The notes beneath the pieces are model-generated. The model made no database searches. It saw only the letters and a program-made list of their open reading frames with translations, and had not been told where the DNA came from. A program made the position numbers and the translations under genes. From Dictyobacter arantiisoli (lineage in GTDB: Bacteria; Chloroflexota; Ktedonobacteria; Ktedonobacterales; Ktedonobacteraceae), in contig NZ_BIXY01000003.1 of the NCBI RefSeq assembly GCF_008326305.1, positions 79,464 to 143,463 of the forward strand: a DNA stretch of 64,000 nucleotides, written 5' to 3'. Shown here piece after piece: positions 17,890-26,301 of the stretch. Numbering within the stretch: position 1 is the stretch's first letter; every line of letters begins with the position of its first letter.

Positions 17890-18269
17890 TCTGTAGTAAG
17901 AATACCAATACAATTGGATAGCATGTTGATAACTTCATTCTTTCTCTCAGTTTCATTCATCTATGGGACGCCGTACCTTCTTAACATAGATGCGCTCGGA
18001 TTGCCGCTGAAGGCGGTAACGGGAGGGAATGAGGAACAGGGTTTTCCAATGAGCAGGATGCCAAATCCAACGCCTGTTTCATTGATTTGTAGCCTCGTCT
18101 CCACGTGTGAGAACTGGAAGATCTTGGAACGAGGGGTTATTGATTGGATTATTTACATATGATGTACTATAATACAACATGTATCGACGAAGATCATCGT
18201 AGCGGTTGAAACCCGGATGCCATACTGAATGGACAGTTATGCCAGCATCAACGAGAAGGGGAATAAACA
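17890..18269. other. Intergenic region before a small membrane protein
   Basis: No gene is supported. An open frame at 17887-18162 lacks a ribosome site and has no protein-like composition. The end of the stretch holds the ribosome site GAAGGGG for the next gene. Confidence 0.45.
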
Positions 18270-18638
18270 ATGTACTCATTGGCTGTAAATATGTCTGCGG
18301 CCCAGATTGCCCAGGTGCGCCTGACCATGGTCATCGTTTTTGTGATCATAAGCATCATCTGTGAAGGTTGTTGCATCTACTTTGTACCCAAACTGGCCTT
18401 CTTAAACAAGCTACAGCGCAGACCCCGACACTGGTATCAGCAACCTCTCTACTGGTATCTCCCCGGCCTGCTCTTCTTAATTCTATCCAACATCTTTGAC
18501 ATATTGATAATTACTAATAAATTGTATAAAGAATATGCTATCTTTTCGCTATTGTTTACCTTCTTAATTATCAGCTTCGGCCTATTTTATGCCAGCATGT
18601 TACTGCTCAACCGCCGCATCCACACTATAAAGCTGTAG
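18270..18638 (+). CDS. Small integral membrane protein
   Basis: A 122-residue protein with three hydrophobic segments at about 17-42, 62-83 and 90-113, and a short basic loop between the first two (KLQRRPRHWYQQ). GAAGGGG a dozen bases upstream supports the ATG. No family is recognised; it stands alone, convergent with the Uma2 gene. Three helices and no long loops leave no hint of an enzymatic role. Confidence 0.6.
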   Translation: MYSLAVNMSAAQIAQVRLTMVIVFVIISIICEGCCIYFVPKLAFLNKLQRRPRHWYQQPLYWYLPGLLFLILSNIFDILIITNKLYKEYAIFSLLFTFLIISFGLFYASMLLLNRRIHTIKL

Positions 18639-18748
18639 TATCTGATGGATCGTGCCAACTGTTTACCGAACAACGCTCTATGTGAGTACCTGAACGGGGT
18701 CGTCCGGGTGCTCTTCATTTTATACTGGCGCTAGCATTCATAACGTGT

Positions 18749-19321
18749 TCAATCCTCCAATTCCAGATACACTTTGTGATAAATATCCCGCACCAATAAC
18801 GTTGTATCTATGCTCGTAAGCTCTACCACATCATCCTCATCCGCATAAAGAAAGTGCTCCCACTTAGAAATGCCAGAGCGATGATGATGCTCAACGAAGT
18901 GCTTACGCGAATCTACAAACACAATTTCCTGCACCGTAGGATGCTGCTGATAGGCTAAAAGCTTCTCGCCTCGATCGATCTTCTCCGTAGAAGGCGAGTG
19001 TACCTCCACGATAACCGCAGGAGCTTCAATCGACTTTTTGCGCTTCCTATCTTCTAGATCGCAAGAGATAGAGACATCAGGATAGTAAATACGCTTCTGG
19101 GAGAATTCTACGGCTACATCGGAGCCATACACATTGCAACTGGTTGCATATAAAGCGCGATCAAGCAAACCAGCAATCCTGGCTGCAATCTGGGCATGGG
19201 CAGGAGAACCCCCGGTCATCATACGAATGTCGCCATCCACATATTCATATTTTTGATCCGGCAAGTTTGCTGCAATGTGCCAATACTCATCCAGGCTATA
19301 GAAGTGCTGTGGATCGAACAT
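18749..19321 (-). CDS. Uma2-family (DUF820) restriction-endonuclease-fold protein
   Basis: A 190-residue protein of the Uma2 family, common in cyanobacteria and Chloroflexota. The PD-(D/E)XK-like core is visible: KYEYVDGDIRMM, YYPDVSISC with the active-site Asp, and APAVIVEVHSPSTEKIDRGEKL, giving E-x-H/D-S-P-S-T and a following Lys. Members are predicted nucleases, often in many copies and of unknown role. AAAGGA upstream fits the ATG at 19321 with eight-base spacing; the ATG three codons earlier would touch the ribosome site. It stands alone. Confidence 0.87.
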   Translation of the reverse strand: MFDPQHFYSLDEYWHIAANLPDQKYEYVDGDIRMMTGGSPAHAQIAARIAGLLDRALYATSCNVYGSDVAVEFSQKRIYYPDVSISCDLEDRKRKKSIEAPAVIVEVHSPSTEKIDRGEKLLAYQQHPTVQEIVFVDSRKHFVEHHHRSGISKWEHFLYADEDDVVELTSIDTTLLVRDIYHKVYLELED

Positions 19322-19330
19322 AACTGGCAT

Positions 19331-19777
19331 CCTTTCACTACCACCAACATCATAACTTCACCCATTCAATGTACCCCGCTTTGCCCCGAAAAGCAACAAG
19401 CAAACACCCATTAACTGAATGAAGAAGCCCGGTGATGCTGGACTATGGATTATTGATCACCTGCACTGTAGTAGTTCGCGCCTGACAAAAGAGTTTGTCC
19501 GCAAGCAGTTAACAATAAGCAGAAGGCGATGTATAAAAAAACAGCTTTAATATAGTGGTGAGGCTTATATTTTTCCATATTGTCTTACCTATTTCCTATC
19601 TTAAGTATTAAGATCAACTATTTTACATTTTAATTGATGAATATAGGTTTGAGCAAGACATAGAATGTGAAATATTTAACACTAATTCTGTGAGGAAGAT
19701 CACTATATTGTAGGGATAACACATGAAATCAAAAATAGGAGCAAGCTATTGTAATAGCGAGTCAGAAAGCAATGAGC
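19331..19777. other. AT-rich intergenic region
   Basis: No gene is visible. The stretch around 19540-19740 is clearly richer in A and T than its surroundings. No promoter or repeat could be set with confidence. Confidence 0.4.
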
Positions 19778-19808
19778 GCGGCTGCTTTACACGCAGTAGG
19801 TCCGGGGA
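19778..19808 (+). repeat. Inverted partial copy of tRNA-Val
   Basis: Bases 19778-19803 repeat exactly the anticodon arm of the adjacent tRNA-Val gene (GCGGCTGCTTTACACGCAGT and on), and the match continues to 19808 with one or two changes. The copy is in the opposite orientation to the gene, with its terminator hairpin between them. It is too short to be a tRNA. It may be a scar of integration at the tRNA or a local inverted duplication. Confidence 0.75.
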
Positions 19809-19811
19809 TAG

Positions 19812-19859
19812 CAAAAAGCCCATCCATAGCTTTGGTGCTTGCTTGCTATGAATGGGCTT
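19812..19859 (-). terminator. Terminator of the tRNA-Leu/tRNA-Val transcript
   Basis: On the minus strand a 15-bp stem (AAGCCCATTCATAGC with GCTATGGATGGGCTT, one G-U pair) is followed by TTT. It lies 17 bases past the 3' end of tRNA-Val and would end the tRNA transcript. Confidence 0.8.
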
Positions 19860-19875
19860 CGGAAGTGCTTTGAGG

Positions 19876-19949
19876 TGGGCGATTAGGGATTCGAACCCCA
19901 GACCTACTGCGTGTAAAGCAGCCGCTCTAACCAGCTGAGCTAATCGCCC
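19876..19949 (-). tRNA. tRNA-Val (anticodon UAC)
   Basis: A 74-base cloverleaf: acceptor GGGCGAT with ATCGCCC, D arm GCTCAGCTGGTTAGAGC, anticodon stem GCTGC/GCAGT with loop TTTACAC (anticodon TAC), and T arm with TTCGAAT. The discriminator is A and CCA is not encoded. It follows tRNA-Leu by 66 bases in the same orientation. Confidence 0.96.
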
Positions 19950-20015
19950 TCTTTGTGTCTCTGTTTTGTAAAAATTGGCATCTGATTTGATTGCTCTTTT
20001 CAGATGCCATCTTAA

Positions 20016-20095
20016 TGCCCTCGAGTGGACTCGAACCACCACGCCTCTCGGCACAGCCCCTCAAGCTGCTGCGTATACCATTCCGCCACGAGGGC
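20016..20095 (-). tRNA. tRNA-Leu (anticodon GAG)
   Basis: An 80-base class II tRNA: acceptor GCCCTCG with CGAGGGC, D region TGGCGGAATGGTATACGC, anticodon stem GCAGC/GCTGT with loop TTGAGGG (anticodon GAG), a short variable arm, and T arm GGTTCGAGTCC. The discriminator is A and CCA is not encoded. It is the first gene of the small tRNA unit. Confidence 0.95.
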
Positions 20096-20195
20096 ATGTC
20101 CTTCTGGACTACGCGGATTATCATACACCGCTGACGCTACTTTGTCAACAGGTTTTTTGACTTTTTTTCTCTGTATTTCAATATCTTCCTAAAAC

Positions 20196-21374
20196 TCATC
20201 TATGCTCTCTTCCTCCAATCTCGATCAAAATTGGCAGCAAGGGAGTTAGAGGAACGTTTCCCAGGTGGGCGAGTATGGGGGTCGGAGGGACGGCGACGAG
20301 TGCTTCGGTGATCGTGTGGTATTCGGAGTAATCGGGATATTCTGGCAGGCTGGCTATGCTTCTCACGCTATGGCTATCGGTTTGTGCTTGCTTGCTGCGT
20401 TGCTTTATAAGCTGACGGATGCGTTTACTTCCCAGCAGGAGCAGGATGACGGCGGCCAGGATAAAGCATCCTGCGCTTCCCCGTTCCAGCCATTGCTTTT
20501 CCGTCATGTTACCGATCATGTTCATGTGATCAGTAATGTCTGTCCGCTTGTTTTCACCCTTTTCATATAGCTTTATTCCTGTGACAGGTAGCGTCATGAT
20601 CCTCTGATGAGTTGTGCTATCAGGAGCGGTTCGTGCCAGCCAGCCCGAATGATGATGCGTCTGAACCTCGATCCCGCTTTGATGCCAGCCCTGTTCATGT
20701 CCCAGGGGAACATAGCTGCGTAGCTGTGGTGTTGGATCTGGTGTGGGTGCGGGGGAAGGAGAAGGATTGGGTATTATGGTGGAATTTGTACTGGCCGGCG
20801 CGGTTACCGGGGCTGCATAGCGATATTGTGCCATCAGGCTGGAGACTTTATAGGCCCAGTCATCTGCACCTGATGTCCCGACATACGTACTGCTGATGCC
20901 ATAGACGGTGACCGCTCCTCGTCCTATATAGCTGTTTTGGAGGAGTTGAAACCAGGTAGGGATAGCTACAGCATAGGAAGGATAGATGGTGTAGCCGCTA
21001 TAGTCACCGGGATAAATCGTGCTGCCACGCACGCTGCCGGGATTGCGATCAGTGCGTCCGACGCCGGCCTCACCATCGTTAGTTTCGGCCCACCAGACGG
21101 CGAGGGCAAAAGCATCATCTATATGGGTGGCACGGGATGCCTGTTCAACAATGCTACCTGTGCCTGTCATGGGACTGCCAACGTGGGCGAAAATATGATC
21201 TACCGTCGTTGCCGATAGGCTGGTGGTTCCAATTACGGTTATATCCGCTGCTCTACTGCTTTCTTGCTTCTGCCAGCACAGGACTAGCAGGCCTCCCGTT
21301 ATCATGAGCAAGGAGCTGAGCATCAGAAGTAGACGGGTTGGCTGCGAACGGCATACTTTTATCTGGCTTGTCAT
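20196..21374 (-). CDS. Membrane-anchored glucosaminidase/lysozyme-like surface protein
   Basis: A protein of about 392 residues. An N-terminal membrane segment (PTRLLLMLSSLLMITGGLLVL) is followed by an extracellular domain in which DDAFALAVWWAETNDGEAGVG, NPGSVRGS and PTWFQLLQNSYIGRG resemble the lysozyme-like fold of bacterial glucosaminidases and phage-type lytic enzymes; the Glu of WAETNDGE would be catalytic by analogy. A Pro/Ser/Thr spacer (PNPSPSPAPTPDPTP) leads to a second membrane segment (CFILAAVILLLLGS) and a cytosolic tail of about 85 residues. The start is uncertain: the frame is open to 21479, but the ATG at 21374 gives a normal signal-anchor. Peptidoglycan cleavage is inferred. 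Confidence 0.6.
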   Translation of the reverse strand: MTSQIKVCRSQPTRLLLMLSSLLMITGGLLVLCWQKQESSRAADITVIGTTSLSATTVDHIFAHVGSPMTGTGSIVEQASRATHIDDAFALAVWWAETNDGEAGVGRTDRNPGSVRGSTIYPGDYSGYTIYPSYAVAIPTWFQLLQNSYIGRGAVTVYGISSTYVGTSGADDWAYKVSSLMAQYRYAAPVTAPASTNSTIIPNPSPSPAPTPDPTPQLRSYVPLGHEQGWHQSGIEVQTHHHSGWLARTAPDSTTHQRIMTLPVTGIKLYEKGENKRTDITDHMNMIGNMTEKQWLERGSAGCFILAAVILLLLGSKRIRQLIKQRSKQAQTDSHSVRSIASLPEYPDYSEYHTITEALVAVPPTPILAHLGNVPLTPLLPILIEIGGREHR

Positions 21375-21804
21375 ACAAAAAAATACCATCCTGTCTCTTG
21401 TACTAATGTTTGCTAGTGACAGTATAAACAGATGCATGAAATTTTCTCGGTAGAAGCTCGTATTGCTTCCTTTCAACACGTTCTATGGTATGAATATCAA
21501 ATAAAGTATTTCCTGGTACTTGCAGAGAAAAAAATCCTGATGCATTCTGGTTTGTATAACATTTGTACTATTTTACCCCCGTAGTACTACTCATATTGGC
21601 TTAGCCATGCGTTTTACATATGGACAATAAAATACGTCAAAATAGGTGTACGATCCTACGAGGAAGTCGTCAGTCAGATTTGAAAAATGGAATATGTGAT
21701 AGGTCATTGAAGCATAATCCATCTTCCTGATAGGTAGTAGGTCCCGACAGGGTTATGTTATACTGAAGGGCAAATATCGTATCCCGAACAAAAGCTAAGA
21801 AAAG
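21375..21804. other. Divergent region between surface protein and Ser/Thr kinase
   Basis: It must contain promoters for both divergent genes. GTTATGTTATACT near 21752-21764 includes a -10-like TATACT for the kinase, without a clear -35. Nothing else is recognised. Confidence 0.4.
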
Positions 21805-21818
21805 ATGGGGGGCTCACA

Positions 21819-24149
21819 ATCAGCGGCCGAACGAATAACCCAACCGGTCATCTGGACCGAGGCACCATTCTTCATAAACGCTACCAGCTCCAGAGGGTAA
21901 TTGGACAAGGTGGCATGGGTGCGGTATATCTAGCGAAGGATCTTAAGGAACAGGGCCAACTCTATGCAGTTAAAGAGATGAGCCTGTCCCTGATCCCGCC
22001 GGCTGAGCAGCAACAAACGATCACAAACTTCAAGACTGAGGCGAAAATGTTGTGGTCGTTGAATCATCCGAATCTGCCCTCGGTACGCGGTGTTTTTGCT
22101 CAGGGAGAACGCTATTTCCTGGTGATGGAATATGTTGATGGCGCGACACTCGAAGAGTTGTTGGAGCGCAATGGTGGTCCCTTCCCGGAACGACGTGTCC
22201 TGGATTGGGCCCGGCAACTATGTGATGTGCTGGCCTATCTGCACAGCCATAGTCCTCCCATCATTTTCCGGGATATGAAGCCGGGCAATATTATGTTGAC
22301 GCGCAACGGACAAATTAAGTTGATTGACTTTGGTATTGCGCGTTTCTTCCGCCCATCACATGCCCAGGATACCCAGGTTCTGGGCACGCCAGGCTATGCG
22401 CCGCCAGAGCAGTACGGGAAGGCGCAGACAGACGTGCGCTCCGATATCTATGCCCTGGCAATGACACTCTTCCATTTGTTGACCAATACCCTATCGGATG
22501 ATGGCTTTGGATTGGAAAACGTACGTGCCATCAATCCACGTATCTCTCCGATGGTGGCACGGGCACTGGAGAAGGCGTCAAGCATCAAGCCAAGCGAACG
22601 CTATGAGAGTGTGGATCTGTTTCGGCATGCGTTACTGGGCGTAGGGACGTTTGGTTTCGCGAGCGGTGAGGTAGCTTCAATCCCCGAAGAACTGGCAACG
22701 CTGTGCGCACGCTATCCAGAAGAGGCGGGCGAGTATCTTGTAGATAATGAAATCGAATCCTGGCTGCTCGATCTGGGCGAGGATGAGTTGTCGGAGATGG
22801 CCGGTCAGCTCGCCCGTACGGTAGTCGATCCAGTGGATGCGATTGAGCAGTTTGTAGAATCAGTGCTCTTCAATAAATCGGGGAATGCACGCTACAATGC
22901 ATCTTCTCCTCTCAATTCAAATAGTAGTGCCAGCACAGTGAATGTACAGGTGCGCAATGCCGCACGCTATCATACGCCTCCGCCACTCACCCAATCCAAC
23001 CGACTGCGCCTGACACCGAAGCGGAATGTGCCGGTCCCTGTCAGTCCACGTGTGCTCGATTTTGGTACGGTCTATCCTGGTATCTCAGCACCATTGAAGA
23101 TTACCATTGGAGACCCATCTGGTTTGTCTGTGCGCGGCACGGTCCATACGCCCGATCCCTGGATACAGCTCAGCCAGGTGGAGTTGGATGCCGCAGTAAC
23201 CGAGATCAGTGTGCGCGTGAATAGCTTGCGGCTTTCGCGTCACAGCCACTATAAGGGCAGTGTCGTGATCAGCCTGGAAGGCAATACGCGTGGGGATATC
23301 GTGGTGACGGTGGAGGCTGAGGTGCAGGGCTTTGTCGTGCGCAATAAGCGCCATCCCGGCCGTACCAATGGCGCGGATCTGGATTACTATGATGATGATG
23401 AGTTTGATAGTGAGGGAGCCATCCCGGTCGTGAATACGACGTCGCTGGGACAGCTCATGACCCCGCCTTCGCTGACTCAAAAGCATGGTAAGGATCTGGA
23501 TAAATATGGCACACCCTACATGGATGATTGGCAACTCAATCCACTGGGAAGGACGGTGCGTAAATGGCAACGCCTGGCCTTTACGTGGGTGAGTGCTTTT
23601 ATGACCGCCAGTCTGGGGTATACCTGGTTGACGGGCTTACGCCCTGTTCCACTCACGCCTGCACCCTCTTTTCTCTGGGTCCTCTTTATCATGATTCCTA
23701 CGGCGGTGGGTGGTGCCCTGGTGCTGCAACATGAAAAGCGTTGGCGTAGCTCTGATACGTATAATCGTACGCTTACCGGTCTGGTCAGTACGTTAGTAAT
23801 TGTGAGTATGGCGGAACTGATCTGGAAATTGACTGCGGCACACATAGTGTTGGGCTGGATTCAGTTGATGGTAATGCTGGTGGCGGCTGCGACAGGTGCT
23901 ACGCTGGGTGTATATCAGACTCCCAGCCGTAAAATGTTGACGACGACGAAGCTGATAAAGAGAAGAACCCATCAGCCGCGCTGGACGATGCTCTTTTTTG
24001 CGGTCCTGCTGGGTGGCATCTTTGGTTGGCTGCTGGCACTGAGCTTTTCCTTCAATCTCTTTACAGTGTCTGGTATGCTGTTAGCTATAGGTATTATGGT
24101 GGGGTTGGTGGAGCGCGTTGATTATCTGGTTAGATACAGACGTTTGTAA
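21819..24149 (+). CDS. Membrane Ser/Thr protein kinase (N-terminal start in doubt)
   Basis: A Hanks-type kinase of about 776 residues. The Gly loop IGQGGMGAVYLAKD lies before the first ATG of the frame (21915), so translation must begin upstream, yet the frame back to its stop at 21738 has no ATG, GTG or TTG. An ATC at 21819 is six bases past GGGGGG; an ATG at 21805 is out of frame by one base across that G run. Catalytic elements: K52, FRDMKPGN (Phe replacing the usual His), DFG at 170-172, GTPGYAPPEQ. A beta-rich domain follows at about 410-510 (RVLDFGTVYPGISAPLKITI), similar to ASPM/Hydin-type Ig folds, then four membrane helices near the C-terminus. Confidence 0.85.
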   Translation: MSGRTNNPTGHLDRGTILHKRYQLQRVIGQGGMGAVYLAKDLKEQGQLYAVKEMSLSLIPPAEQQQTITNFKTEAKMLWSLNHPNLPSVRGVFAQGERYFLVMEYVDGATLEELLERNGGPFPERRVLDWARQLCDVLAYLHSHSPPIIFRDMKPGNIMLTRNGQIKLIDFGIARFFRPSHAQDTQVLGTPGYAPPEQYGKAQTDVRSDIYALAMTLFHLLTNTLSDDGFGLENVRAINPRISPMVARALEKASSIKPSERYESVDLFRHALLGVGTFGFASGEVASIPEELATLCARYPEEAGEYLVDNEIESWLLDLGEDELSEMAGQLARTVVDPVDAIEQFVESVLFNKSGNARYNASSPLNSNSSASTVNVQVRNAARYHTPPPLTQSNRLRLTPKRNVPVPVSPRVLDFGTVYPGISAPLKITIGDPSGLSVRGTVHTPDPWIQLSQVELDAAVTEISVRVNSLRLSRHSHYKGSVVISLEGNTRGDIVVTVEAEVQGFVVRNKRHPGRTNGADLDYYDDDEFDSEGAIPVVNTTSLGQLMTPPSLTQKHGKDLDKYGTPYMDDWQLNPLGRTVRKWQRLAFTWVSAFMTASLGYTWLTGLRPVPLTPAPSFLWVLFIMIPTAVGGALVLQHEKRWRSSDTYNRTLTGLVSTLVIVSMAELIWKLTAAHIVLGWIQLMVMLVAAATGATLGVYQTPSRKMLTTTKLIKRRTHQPRWTMLFFAVLLGGIFGWLLALSFSFNLFTVSGMLLAIGIMVGLVERVDYLVRYRRL

Positions 24150-24164
24150 AGGGTTTGGTTTGCA

Positions 24165-25106
24165 GTGGGGAATAAAACAGGTGAACAGCCGGATTTGATA
24201 GTCGTTCTGGGTCCGACTGCTTCGGGAAAAAGTGCATTGGGCATTACGCTGGCGCAACGCTTCGCGGGCGAGATCGTCTCTGCCGATTCGCGTCAGGTAT
24301 ATCGAGGATTGGATATTGGGACGGCCAAGGTTACGCCGGTCGAGCAGGCTTTAATACCACATCATTTGTTGGATATTGTGGAACCACTGGAGATATATGG
24401 CGTTGCACAATTCCAACAGGATGCGGTTGCCGCGATTGATATGATTATTCAAGGTGGACGCCTCCCGCTACTGGTGGGCGGCTCGTACCACTATATTCAG
24501 ACTGTCATCAATCATTTCGATATTCCGGCCGTTCCGCCTCAACTTGAACTGCGTGCGCGTCTGGAAGCTCTCCCTTTGCCACAATTGCTGGCGCAACTGG
24601 AGGAATTAGATCCCCAGAGTATGAAGACGATTGATCAGCAAAATCCTCGGCGGGTGATCAGGGCATTAGAGGTATGCCTGGTGACAGGGCAGCCTTTCTC
24701 GCAGCAGCGTGGCATCTCCCATCCTCTCTATCGTTGCCTGTTATTAGGCATTCAATGGCCGCGTCCTTTTCTTTATCAACGTATCGATAGTCGGATTGAT
24801 GAACGGATGCAGGCGGGATTGGTTGAGGAAGTCCAGACGCTGCTGGAGCGTGGTATCAGTCATGAGCGCCTGGACGCGTTGGGATTGGAATATCGCTTTG
24901 TGAGCCGCTGGCTGCGGGGCGAGTATCCTTCCGAGGCTGAGATGGTGCAACGCTTGAAGTATGCTTCTCATGATTTTACGCGCCGTCAGCTCAGCTGGTT
25001 CCGGCGCGAGCCGCGTATCGTCTGGTTGGATGGCGAGGTGGATCTGGTGGCACATGCCACGCAAGCCGTACAGAATTTTTTACAGCCCACTCCCACTCAT
25101 CCTTAA
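24165..25106 (+). CDS. miaA: tRNA dimethylallyltransferase
   Basis: A 313-residue enzyme that adds a dimethylallyl group to A37 of tRNAs reading codons that start with U. The P-loop GPTASGKS is at 16-23, followed by VSADSRQVYRGLDIGTAK, the catalytic Asp-Ser-x-Gln-Val-Tyr signature, and VGGSYHYIQ and NPRRVIRALEV. Length is normal. The start is a GTG 15 bases after the kinase stop, with no strong ribosome site, so translational coupling or cotranscription with the kinase is likely. Confidence 0.96.
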   Translation: MGNKTGEQPDLIVVLGPTASGKSALGITLAQRFAGEIVSADSRQVYRGLDIGTAKVTPVEQALIPHHLLDIVEPLEIYGVAQFQQDAVAAIDMIIQGGRLPLLVGGSYHYIQTVINHFDIPAVPPQLELRARLEALPLPQLLAQLEELDPQSMKTIDQQNPRRVIRALEVCLVTGQPFSQQRGISHPLYRCLLLGIQWPRPFLYQRIDSRIDERMQAGLVEEVQTLLERGISHERLDALGLEYRFVSRWLRGEYPSEAEMVQRLKYASHDFTRRQLSWFRREPRIVWLDGEVDLVAHATQAVQNFLQPTPTHP

Positions 25107-25251
25107 GTATCAGCGTAAGGTTCGTCAAACCGCATGGCAAAGGGCTCGGTCCTTCCATTTAAGCTGACACTTGCCTGTAAAACATATGCGATATAATATT
25201 AATCGTCTGGTCACTCTCTAAAACGTAGTTTGTATGAAAGGGAATAATACA

Positions 25252-25530
25252 ATGGTAACCGCACTCGTTTTGATCAATGTGCAACGTGGAACCGTGAATG
25301 AAACGGCGGAACGTTTGCTTGAATTGGATGGTGTCTCGGAAGTGTATTCCGTCACCGGTCAGTATGATCTGGTTGCCATGTTGCGCTTCCAGCATTATGA
25401 AGATCTTGCCAGTGTGGTGACAGATCATATGCTCAAGCTCTCCTCAATTACCCAGACACATACATTGATGGGCTTCAAATGCTTTTCCCGTGCTGATTTA
25501 CAGCAGGCCTGGGATCTCGGAGTTGAATAA
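25252..25530 (+). CDS. Lrp/AsnC ligand-binding (RAM) domain protein without DNA-binding domain
   Basis: A 92-residue protein that is only the C-terminal sensing domain of Lrp/AsnC regulators: TALVLINVQRGTVNETAERLL, VYSVTGQYDLVAMLRF with the GxYD turn, and ITQTHTLMGFKCF. Stand-alone RAM proteins form dimers or octamers and bind amino acids; their partners are generally unknown. AAAGGG 9 bases before the ATG at 25252 sets the start. A TATAAT hexamer at 25192-25197 may be its promoter. Confidence 0.87.
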   Translation: MVTALVLINVQRGTVNETAERLLELDGVSEVYSVTGQYDLVAMLRFQHYEDLASVVTDHMLKLSSITQTHTLMGFKCFSRADLQQAWDLGVE

Positions 25531-25549
25531 ACAGAATTGACAGAAATGT

Positions 25550-26116
25550 ATGATTTTAACAACTGAACGCCTGGAAATTCGAGATTTTGAAGAGCGCGAT
25601 TGGAAACCAACCTTAGAATATCAATCCGATCCCGATTTTTTGCACTTTAATCCCTGGACGCATCGTACAGAGGCCGATGTGCGTTCGTTGGTGCGTATGT
25701 TCATCAATTGGGGTCGAGAACGTCCGCGCAGAAAGTTCCAACTGGCTATCATTTTAAAGAGTGAGCGGCGGCTGATTGGGAATTGTGGCTTGCGTATGAG
25801 CTATGCGCAGGAAGGGATTGCCGATCTTGGCTATGAATTGGATCGACACTACTGGGGGCATGGTTATGCTACTGAAGCTTCACGCGCACTCTTGCAGTTT
25901 GGCTTTGAACAACTGCACCTTCATCGCATCTGGGCCTACTGCCTCTCCGAGAACGTTGCCTCGGCACATGTGCTAGAAAAGATCGGCATGCGCTTCGAAG
26001 GCGCGCAACTTGAGAGTGAATGGATGAAGGAACGTTGGTGGAACACGCTCTTCTATGCCATGCTGGAACGAGAGTGGCTCTCCCTCTGTGGAGAAGCGCC
26101 AGCAAAAATCTCATAA
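25550..26116 (+). CDS. GNAT N-acetyltransferase, RimJ/RimL type
   Basis: A 188-residue acetyltransferase. The order typical of RimJ/RimL proteins is complete: TERLEIRDFEERDW, RRLIGNCGLRM, IADLGYELDRHYWGHGYATEA with the acetyl-CoA loop, LHRIWAYCLSENVASAHVLEKIGMRFEG, and a C-terminal WMKERWWNTLFYAMLERE. Such enzymes acetylate protein N-termini or small amines; the substrate cannot be given. It follows the RAM gene by 19 bases. Confidence 0.9.
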   Translation: MILTTERLEIRDFEERDWKPTLEYQSDPDFLHFNPWTHRTEADVRSLVRMFINWGRERPRRKFQLAIILKSERRLIGNCGLRMSYAQEGIADLGYELDRHYWGHGYATEASRALLQFGFEQLHLHRIWAYCLSENVASAHVLEKIGMRFEGAQLESEWMKERWWNTLFYAMLEREWLSLCGEAPAKIS

Positions 26117-26146
26117 TTCTGTCTATCATTCACAATAATATACACC

Positions 26147-26197
26147 AGCACCAGCCTGCGACTCTCATCTTCATAATGAGGGTCGCAGGCTGGTGCT
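26147..26197. terminator. 22-bp hairpin between convergent genes
   Basis: A left arm at 26147-26168 (AGCACCAGCCTGCGACTCTCAT less the last bases) pairs with 26176-26197 with one mismatch over a seven-base loop. It lies between the convergent acetyltransferase and penicillin-binding protein genes. There is no T run on either strand, so it may stop transcription weakly, protect 3' ends, or be a REP-like element. Confidence 0.5.
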
Positions 26198-26301
26198 CTG
26201 TCAGACTTGTTCTGAAAAGCAGAATTGTTAGGGGTTGCATCTTTAACCCGAGTTCCAGGGCTGTGCCCTGGTCTTCTCCCATCCTGCCGCAGGCAACAAC
26301 A

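Noticed and set aside
17887..18162. Open frame of 91 codons on the + strand
   Set aside because: No ribosome site, follows a terminator and shows no recognisable protein features.
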